From NCBI GenBank assembly GCA_024644405.1, contig JAHELC010000008.1, positions 62,001 to 126,000 of the forward strand: a stretch of DNA of 64,000 nt, given 5' to 3'. The stretch comes from Nitrospinaceae bacterium. GTDB lineage: Bacteria; Nitrospinota; Nitrospinia; Nitrospinales; Nitrospinaceae. Shown here one piece after another: positions 58,483 through 64,000 of the stretch. The position numbers and the translations under genes were made by a program. The notes beneath the pieces were generated by a model. That model saw only the letters and a list, made by a program, of their open reading frames with translations, did no database searches and was not told where the DNA came from. Numbering within the stretch: position 1 is the first letter of the stretch; each line of letters starts with the position of its first letter.

Positions 58483-58899
58483 ATGGAAAAAACGCTGGCG
58501 ATCATCAAACCCGATGCGGTCGAACGCAATCTCATTGGAAAAATTCTGGAGCGGATCGAATCCAAAGGATTCCGCATAGCGGCCATGAAACGGACACAAC
58601 TGACCCTGCCCGTAGCCGAAGGGTTTTATTACGTTCACAAAGAGCGCCCGTTCTTCAAGGACCTGACCACTTACATGTGCACCGGACCGGTCGTGCTGCT
58701 CGTTCTGGCCCGGGACCAGGCCATCCCGGAATGGCGAAAACTGATGGGAGCGACCAATCCCAAGGATGCCGACGCGGGAACCCTCCGCAAGGATTTTGCG
58801 ATCGATATTGAAAAAAACTCCGTTCATGGCTCGGACTCGGCTGAAAACGCGGCGTATGAGATTTCCTATTTCTTCAGCCAAACGGAAATTCAGAATTAA
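58483..58899 (+). CDS. ndk: Nucleoside diphosphate kinase
   Basis: A 138-residue enzyme that passes phosphate from ATP to nucleoside diphosphates. The phospho-histidine is in KNSVHGSDS, and the N-terminus is [20 protein letters not shown]. Complete, canonical. The ribosome site (AAGGAG, 'CAAGGAGTTTC') is well upstream of the ATG. Starts a new unit after the porD terminator. Confidence 0.97.
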   Translation: MEKTLAIIKPDAVERNLIGKILERIESKGFRIAAMKRTQLTLPVAEGFYYVHKERPFFKDLTTYMCTGPVVLLVLARDQAIPEWRKLMGATNPKDADAGTLRKDFAIDIEKNSVHGSDSAENAAYEISYFFSQTEIQN

Positions 58900-58926
58900 C
58901 CGGGAATGTCTCCCGGAAAGGACAAC

Positions 58927-59454
58927 ATGAGACTCAAATTCTGGAAAACGATCACACCGGCTTTGCTCGCATGGATGGCGATTCTCGCCCTGCCCTTCAC
59001 CGCAGAGGCAGGACCCAGGTATATTTACCAGCTCTACACCAATCCGGAAAACTTTGGTCTGGTGATTTTTCCAAAAGAGCGCATCTTTCCTGAATTGGAA
59101 CAAACCGTCCAATCACTCGGTTTCCAGAAAGTCGATTCCGGGGAAGCTGTCATGCGGCCCGGCAGCAAGAAAGAGAATTTTACCTATATGATGCCCAGGG
59201 AAGTGCAGAAAAAGCACCGGCTGGAAAAATTTATCATTCTTCAGGTACTGTCCGACGGCGTGGGCATCATGGTGGGTATCTACGAGCAGGAATTCGGGCT
59301 TACCCTGCCCACAAAAGTCTTTATAGTTAGTGAGTTAGAGGATAATATCTCAAAAACACTTGAGATTTTTCGAAAACAGACAAGGCTGGAAAAAGAGGAA
59401 ATTGAGTGGATTCCGGATGCTATAATAAAAAGAGAGCTGACCGGGAATTATTGA
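58927..59454 (+). CDS. Exported protein of unknown function
   Basis: A 175-residue protein from the ATG at 58927 (AAAGGA upstream). Signal peptide ~1-27 (WKTITPALLAWMAILALPFT, cleavage near AEA). The mature part is mixed alpha/beta with no cysteine and no motif I recognise; FPKERIFPELEQTVQSLGF is a helix-forming stretch. It lies between ndk and the FmdB-like gene. Confidence 0.68.
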   Translation: MRLKFWKTITPALLAWMAILALPFTAEAGPRYIYQLYTNPENFGLVIFPKERIFPELEQTVQSLGFQKVDSGEAVMRPGSKKENFTYMMPREVQKKHRLEKFIILQVLSDGVGIMVGIYEQEFGLTLPTKVFIVSELEDNISKTLEIFRKQTRLEKEEIEWIPDAIIKRELTGNY

Positions 59455-59472
59455 TCGTTGGAGGACCGTTTC

Positions 59473-59664
59473 ATGCCGATATATGAATACCAATGCGAGA
59501 AATGCAAACAGCACACAGAGGCCCTGCAAAAAGCGGACGCCCCCCCTCTGGAAACCTGTGAAAAATGCGGCGGCAAACTCCAGAAAACAATTCCCAACTC
59601 CACCTTCCATCTCTATGGAGATGGATTCTACAGCACCGACAATAAACGCAAATATCTGAAGTAG
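59473..59664 (+). CDS. FmdB-family zinc-ribbon protein
   Basis: A 63-residue regulator-like protein. Family N-terminus MPIYEYQCEKCKQHTEALQ and a second CxxC (CEKCGGKL) make one zinc ribbon; the C-terminal Gly/aromatic tail (FHLYGDGFYSTDNK) is also typical. GGAGG precedes the ATG at 59473. Often linked to metal- or formamidase-related genes, but its function is not defined. Confidence 0.88.
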   Translation: MPIYEYQCEKCKQHTEALQKADAPPLETCEKCGGKLQKTIPNSTFHLYGDGFYSTDNKRKYLK

Positions 59665-59665
59665 A

Positions 59666-60091
59666 ATGATATACATCACCCGAAAACTAGAGTTCTGCGC
59701 CAGCCACCGGTTGTACAATCCCGACTACTCCGAAGAGAAAAACGCGCGAGTCTTCGGCCTCTGCAACAATCCCAACGGCCACGGACACAACTATGTGATG
59801 GAAGTCACCGTCAGGGGAGAGGTGCATCCCGAAACCGGGATGGTGTTGGACCTCAAGGCACTCAAAAAACTGGTCAATGAAGAGATTATTCTCAAAGTCG
59901 ACCACAAGAATTTAAATGTGGATGTGCCATTTTTAAAAGACGTTATCCCCACCGCTGAAAACCTGGCCATCCATTTCTGGAACGTGCTGGAAACCAAGTT
60001 GGCCGGGGGTGAATTGCACGAAATCAAACTGTACGAATCCGAACGCAATTTTGTAATTTACAGAGGACATTCCCGTGAAAGAGCTGATTGA
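59666..60091 (+). CDS. queD: 6-carboxytetrahydropterin synthase (QueD/PTPS)
   Basis: A 141-residue enzyme of the pterin branch (queuosine pathway or, with FolE, tetrahydropterins). Zinc histidines: H15 in CASHRLYNP and the HGHNY pair; the catalytic cysteine region is [13 protein letters not shown]. The 3' end overlaps the folE start by 17 bases, so substrate-linked enzymes are translated together. Confidence 0.93.
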   Translation: MIYITRKLEFCASHRLYNPDYSEEKNARVFGLCNNPNGHGHNYVMEVTVRGEVHPETGMVLDLKALKKLVNEEIILKVDHKNLNVDVPFLKDVIPTAENLAIHFWNVLETKLAGGELHEIKLYESERNFVIYRGHSRERAD

Positions 60092-60629
60092 AAAAATACT
60101 GGTCGAACTGGGCGAGGACCCTTCCCGCGAGGGCCTGCAAAATACGCCGGAGCGGGTCGCCAATTCCATGAAATTCCTGACCGGCGGCTACTGGGTCAAT
60201 ATCGATGAACTGGTCAACGACGCCCTGTTTGAAGACCCCAACACCGACGAAATGGTGATTGTGAAAGATATTGACGTCTTCAGTCTGTGCGAGCATCACA
60301 TGCTCCCGTTCTTCGGCAAATGCCATGTGTCATATATCCCAAACGGCAAAATCATCGGGATCAGCAAAATTCCGCGCATCGTCGACGCCTTTGGCCGGCG
60401 CCTGCAGGTGCAGGAGCGCCTGACCACGCAGATCGCCAACAGCCTGAATGATATTTTGAAACCGAAGGGTGTGGCTGTGGTGGTTGATGCGCTCCACCTG
60501 TGCATGTCCATGCGGGGAGTTGAAAAACAGAATTCCTACACCACCACCAGTTCGATGCTCGGTGCGTTCAAATCCAATCCCAGCACGCGGAGTGAATTTC
60601 TGAGCCTGCTTGCGGGGCGTCACCGGTAA
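60075..60629 (+). CDS. folE: GTP cyclohydrolase I
   Basis: A 184-residue enzyme converting GTP to dihydroneopterin triphosphate, first step of folate and 7-deazapurine synthesis. GTG start at 60075, supported by GAGG upstream and the family N-terminus ([25 protein letters not shown]). Zinc ligands are [14 protein letters not shown] and CMSMRG. Complete. Confidence 0.96.
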   Translation: MKELIEKILVELGEDPSREGLQNTPERVANSMKFLTGGYWVNIDELVNDALFEDPNTDEMVIVKDIDVFSLCEHHMLPFFGKCHVSYIPNGKIIGISKIPRIVDAFGRRLQVQERLTTQIANSLNDILKPKGVAVVVDALHLCMSMRGVEKQNSYTTTSSMLGAFKSNPSTRSEFLSLLAGRHR

Positions 60630-60694
60630 CGGCCGATGATGTGTCGCGTTGCCGTAAACCCTTTTAAAATAAGGAATATTTATGCCTGCCCGGT

Positions 60695-60724
60695 TTGACA
60701 TTCCCAAAAGCCAGGAGCTATAAT
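60695..60724 (+). promoter_or_regulatory. Near-consensus sigma70 promoter of phoH
   Basis: TTGACA (60695-60700), 18-base spacer, TATAAT (60719-60724): both hexamers perfect. Transcription would start near 60731. Confidence 0.75.
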
Positions 60725-60757
60725 GAGGCATCTACCATTCCAGGGAAACTCAATCGT

Positions 60758-61750
60758 TTGAACGACACCACCTCCAAAGATTTATTGCTCGAAACCAGCC
60801 AGTATATTCCAGATATATTCGGTACCCAGGACCTCAACCTCAAACAGATCGAAAAGAAGTTCAACGTCCGCGTCACCACGCGGGAGAACCATATCAAAAT
60901 CAACGGCGCGCCGAAAGATGTCGAAGCGGTCGAACGCCTTCTCCTGCAATTGCAGGAAATGATGGCCCAGGGCAACCGGCTGCAAAACGGCGACATCAAA
61001 TTCGCCATCCGTCTGGTAGCCGACGACCCGGACGTGAATCTGCAAACCCTGTTCAGCGAACGGGTCACGGTTTCCCCGAAAAAAGGATTCATCACCCCCA
61101 AGGGTATCAATCAGCGTGAAATGATCCGGTCGATCCGGGACAACGACGTTGTGCTGGCCATCGGTCCCGCAGGCACCGGTAAAACCTATCTGGCTGTGGC
61201 CATGGCGGTGGAAGGATTTCTCAAGCATCATTACAAGCGCATCATCCTCACCCGCCCGGCGGTGGAAGCGGGAGAAAAACTGGGCTACCTGCCGGGAGAC
61301 ATTGCCGAGAAAATCCACCCTTACCTGATGCCGCTGTATGACGCGTTGTACGACATGATCGAATTCAACCAGGTCCAGCAGATGATCCAGGAAGGCTATA
61401 TCGAAATCGCCCCCCTCGCCTACATGCGGGGACGTACGCTCAACGACGCCTTCGTCATCCTCGACGAAGCCCAGAACTCAACGGTTCCGCAGATGAAGAT
61501 GTTCCTGACGCGGCTGGGGTTCCGCTCCAAGATGGTGGTCACCGGCGACATCACGCAGGTCGATCTGCCCACCGGCACCACATCGGGCCTCATTAATGCC
61601 AAACACATCCTGAAAAACATCGACGGCATCCGAACCATCAACTTCAAGGAAAAAGACGTGGTCCGGCACGAACTGGTTAAAAAAATCGTCCACGCCTACG
61701 AAGAAGAGCGCAACACCACCAATGGCAATTCCAGTGCCGATCCCGGCTGA
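60758..61750 (+). CDS. phoH: PhoH family ATPase
   Basis: A 330-residue cytoplasmic nucleotide-binding protein, KH-like segment (~40-100) then the PhoH P-loop domain (Walker A AIGPAGTGKTYLAVAMA; Walker B region DAFVILDEAQN). The frame runs open to 60695, but that TTG is the -35 box of the promoter and so cannot start translation of the promoter's own transcript; the TTG at 60758 (LNDTTSKDLL) is my choice, with a weak AGGG upstream. Likely RNA-related role from family knowledge. Confidence 0.9.
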   Translation: MNDTTSKDLLLETSQYIPDIFGTQDLNLKQIEKKFNVRVTTRENHIKINGAPKDVEAVERLLLQLQEMMAQGNRLQNGDIKFAIRLVADDPDVNLQTLFSERVTVSPKKGFITPKGINQREMIRSIRDNDVVLAIGPAGTGKTYLAVAMAVEGFLKHHYKRIILTRPAVEAGEKLGYLPGDIAEKIHPYLMPLYDALYDMIEFNQVQQMIQEGYIEIAPLAYMRGRTLNDAFVILDEAQNSTVPQMKMFLTRLGFRSKMVVTGDITQVDLPTGTTSGLINAKHILKNIDGIRTINFKEKDVVRHELVKKIVHAYEEERNTTNGNSSADPG

Positions 61751-61904
61751 CCCCCAATGTAGTCCAAGAAGAGACTTGATCCCTTTATTGCCGAATCTAT
61801 AAAATTTGGATATCGGATAGCCAAGTTACGTGAAAATATGCCATAACTACCCTGAAAATTGAGAGTTTCCTCCTAATTGCACTTTATTTTCTCATTATAA
61901 AACA

Positions 61905-63734
61905 ATGGCCTCCAAAAAGAATCAAAGAATCCTTCCCCTGAAAACTCCAATTCCTAATTTCACAGCTATTGAATCAGATATGCCAGTCGAATTCATGCAT
62001 GAGTTGGCCCTCAAGGAGGGAAATGGGAAAAAACCCATATACCAAATTCATAAATGGTGGGCAAGAAGACTTGGGACCTGTTTTCGGATGCTTTTGCTTG
62101 GAGCAACAACAAGTGCAAAAAGAAAAAGTGTTTTATTTAATGGGGGGTTTTATAAGGAAAATAAAATTACCAATTGGGTAGTTTTAGACCCCTTTTTGGG
62201 CGGAGGGACTTCCCTTGTTGAATCTACCAAGTTAGGTGCCAATTTTTCTGTACCAGGAAGTGGTAAAACAACCGTAATATTAACAGTTTATGAAAAATTA
62301 AGGTTGGAAGGAAAGGTTAATACCCTATTTATTGTTGGTCCGCCATCTTGTTTTGGCCCTTGGAGACATGAATTTTTAAAAACCTTCAATAGACCACCAG
62401 CATATACTATTCTTGCAGGAGGCGAACCTGAACAAAGAAAATCAGAATATTTTAATTTTTCAGAATCAAGGTCGGAGCTATATTTAACTTCATATCAAAC
62501 ATTGCTAAACGACCAAAATGAAGTTAATAAATTTATAAAACAAAAAGAGATTTCAGTTTTCCTAGTCATTGATGAAGCCCACTATATAAAGCAAATAGGT
62601 GGTAGTTGGGCAGGAGCAGTACTATCCCTTGCACAAAACGCAACTTATCGCTGCATTTTAACAGGAACGCCATTTCCTAAAAGTTATACTGATGTTTTTA
62701 ATATCTTTGATTTTTTATACCTAGACAAATCTCCCTTAGATTCAGAAATAAAGATAAAAATAGAAAATAATGAAAAAATAGAAAGAGGGAGCAATAACAT
62801 AAAAGAAATTTTGAGCAATAAAATAAATCCCTATTTTTATCGTGTTAGGAAATCTGATCTGGGATTAATACCTCCACTATTCCACCCTCCCCGCGTTCTA
62901 AAAATGAATAGGTATGAGCAAATTGTCTATGATGCAATAAATAAAAAAATAAAGGATTATTCAAGAAATGATTATTTAAAAAATATAGATGTAGTTAAGC
63001 GCCTATGTCGAGGAAGAATGATAAGGTTGAGACAAACTGCGTCATACGTAAAATTAATGGCAGAATCAATTGCAGAATATAATGAGGAATATTTTGAGGA
63101 CGGTTCAGAATTAAAGGAAATTATTTATAAATACGATGAATTGGAATCACCTGCTAAGCTTATTCATTTAGTTGATTTAGTAACTTTATTTCAAAAAAGA
63201 AAACAGAAAGTTGTAATTTGGGCGCATTTTATAGGGTCTCTAAAGTTAATTAAAAAGAGTTTAATGGATAAAGGTATTTATTCTGAACTAATATACGGAA
63301 ACACACCAACAGAAAGCACATCTTTAAAAGAAGAAGAAACGAGAGAATATATTAGAGACAAATTTGTATGTAAGGATAGTGGCTTAGATATTCTTGTGGC
63401 AAATCCTGCGGCTTGCGCAGAGTCAATTTCGTTACACGAAAATTGTTTTCACGCAATATATTATGATTTGTCCTATAACTGCGCACAATACATACAGTCG
63501 CTTGACCGAATACATCGTGTAGGAGGTTCAGAAAATAACCAAGCAAATTATTATTTTCTGCAATATGCAAATACCATCGATCAAGACATAATGGAAAATT
63601 TAAATAGAAAATCCGAAAGAATGTTCCAGGTTATTGATCAGGAATTTGCCATTAATTCCATGGATATGTTTGAAGAACAACTCGAAGATGAGGTAGCAGC
63701 CTATCAACGATTGTTTAAAACCCAAAATGATTAA
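61905..63734 (+). CDS. Chimera: DNA methyltransferase N-terminus joined to SNF2-like helicase
   Basis: A 609-residue frame. Residues ~29-113 resemble the start of DUF1156/COG1743-like adenine methylases (PIYQIHKWWARRLGTCFRMLL; DPFLGGGT at 95-102, the SAM motif), but the catalytic part is missing. From residue 113 the text becomes an SNF2-type helicase: Walker A VPGSGKT (116-122), DEAH (223-226), and C-terminal QSLDRIHRVG. The join reads LGAN-FSVPGSGKT, and GAN suits both parents. The DNA is AT-rich, about 23-35% G+C in helicase lines I counted. It may be a deletion fusion or a genuine two-domain defence gene. The helicase looks intact. Confidence 0.8.
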   Translation: MASKKNQRILPLKTPIPNFTAIESDMPVEFMHELALKEGNGKKPIYQIHKWWARRLGTCFRMLLLGATTSAKRKSVLFNGGFYKENKITNWVVLDPFLGGGTSLVESTKLGANFSVPGSGKTTVILTVYEKLRLEGKVNTLFIVGPPSCFGPWRHEFLKTFNRPPAYTILAGGEPEQRKSEYFNFSESRSELYLTSYQTLLNDQNEVNKFIKQKEISVFLVIDEAHYIKQIGGSWAGAVLSLAQNATYRCILTGTPFPKSYTDVFNIFDFLYLDKSPLDSEIKIKIENNEKIERGSNNIKEILSNKINPYFYRVRKSDLGLIPPLFHPPRVLKMNRYEQIVYDAINKKIKDYSRNDYLKNIDVVKRLCRGRMIRLRQTASYVKLMAESIAEYNEEYFEDGSELKEIIYKYDELESPAKLIHLVDLVTLFQKRKQKVVIWAHFIGSLKLIKKSLMDKGIYSELIYGNTPTESTSLKEEETREYIRDKFVCKDSGLDILVANPAACAESISLHENCFHAIYYDLSYNCAQYIQSLDRIHRVGGSENNQANYYFLQYANTIDQDIMENLNRKSERMFQVIDQEFAINSMDMFEEQLEDEVAAYQRLFKTQND

Positions 63735-64000
63735 ATTTAACAAAATAACCATTTACCAAATATTAAATTTGTCAGAAATATTGCTTAAAGGAAGTTATTT
63801 GAAAGAGGAATATATTGAGAAAAGATATTTAAAGAATTCTGGGAATTTTAGAGAAACATTAAATTTCATGGAAATATTAGATCTGATTATTCATGTTAAT
63901 GATAAATTATCTCTACAGTCAAAATTTAGAGCTGTGTTAGGAAAGAGTACTAAAATAATGGCTGGTAAAAATTTAAATTTATTTATTTTAAATAATTTAC
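63727..64000 (+). CDS. Unknown protein, 3' end outside window
   Basis: ATG at 63727 overlaps the helicase stop by eight bases and the frame stays open to the window edge (91 codons). The product is Lys/Ile/Asn/Leu-rich and helical (EILLKGSYLKEEYIEKRYL), with no recognised motif. AT-rich like the helicase part. Likely the next gene of the same island operon. Confidence 0.6.
   Translation, partial: MIKFNKITIYQILNLSEILLKGSYLKEEYIEKRYLKNSGNFRETLNFMEILDLIIHVNDKLSLQSKFRAVLGKSTKIMAGKNLNLFILNNL

Noticed and set aside
61756-61846. Open stretch reading KKRLDPFIAESIKFGYRIAK after phoH
   Set aside because: Only ~27 codons, with a stop right after the upstream ATG; could be a gene remnant at the island edge but too short to support.

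Overview
The window is a dense bacterial chromosome segment, mostly housekeeping genes of moderately high G+C, that changes character near its right end. Gene content suggests a Nitrospinota (Nitrospina-like) autotroph. The pointers are succinyl-CoA ligase near a four-subunit 2-oxoacid:ferredoxin oxidoreductase (reductive TCA type), an oddly spaced 2[4Fe-4S] ferredoxin, and a SorAB-type sulfite dehydrogenase with its cytochrome c. This assignment is inferred from gene content; no 16S rRNA gene, tRNA or other phylogenetic marker RNA was recognised.

Layout. Positions 1-3.1 kb (minus): an XRE regulator, a membrane-anchored unknown and a truncated PBP1A. 3.1-9.7 kb: hemB, a radical SAM enzyme coupled to a small helical partner, an unlisted 48-residue lipoprotein, DUF2062 and birA. 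9.8-13.8 kb: a DnaJ-like protein, an Lcl-domain protein and an orphan pair of peptide ABC permeases. 14-19.4 kb: ubiD, uvrA and a CBS protein. 19.5-26.2 kb (minus): a complete F0F1 ATP synthase operon (atpI-like, B, E, F, H, A, G, D, C) with a good sigma70-type promoter. 26.4-32.9 kb: the ferredoxin, then holB-ricT-metG-tatD/rSAM fusion-DUF423-LapA in a tightly packed operon. 33-34.7 kb: sorAB. 35-39.5 kb: an HtrA protease and several membrane or exported unknowns. 39.6-47.5 kb: an SPFH protein, a 1113-residue membrane/coiled-coil protein, a TPR gluzincin, an unknown and a MoxR ATPase. 47.5-51 kb: a MepA-like peptidase, a DEDD exonuclease and orphan fliD-fliS. 51-58.4 kb: sucCD, four small genes and porABGD. 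58.5-61.8 kb: ndk, an FmdB-like protein, queD-folE and phoH.

From about 61.9 kb to the right edge the DNA becomes AT-rich. It carries a chimeric gene whose first ~112 residues look like the start of a DNA methyltransferase and whose remainder is an SNF2-type helicase, followed by an overlapping unknown ORF cut by the window edge. This looks like the margin of an acquired, possibly defence-related island and is the most unusual feature here.

Functional links. sucCD plus porABGD could carry succinate to succinyl-CoA to 2-oxoglutarate, with ferredoxins (porD, the 26.4 kb ferredoxin) as electron carriers. SorAB would feed electrons from sulfite to cytochrome c and so to the proton gradient used by the ATP synthase. 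The SPFH/coiled-coil/gluzincin/MoxR cluster looks like an envelope quality-control or complex-assembly module of unknown target.
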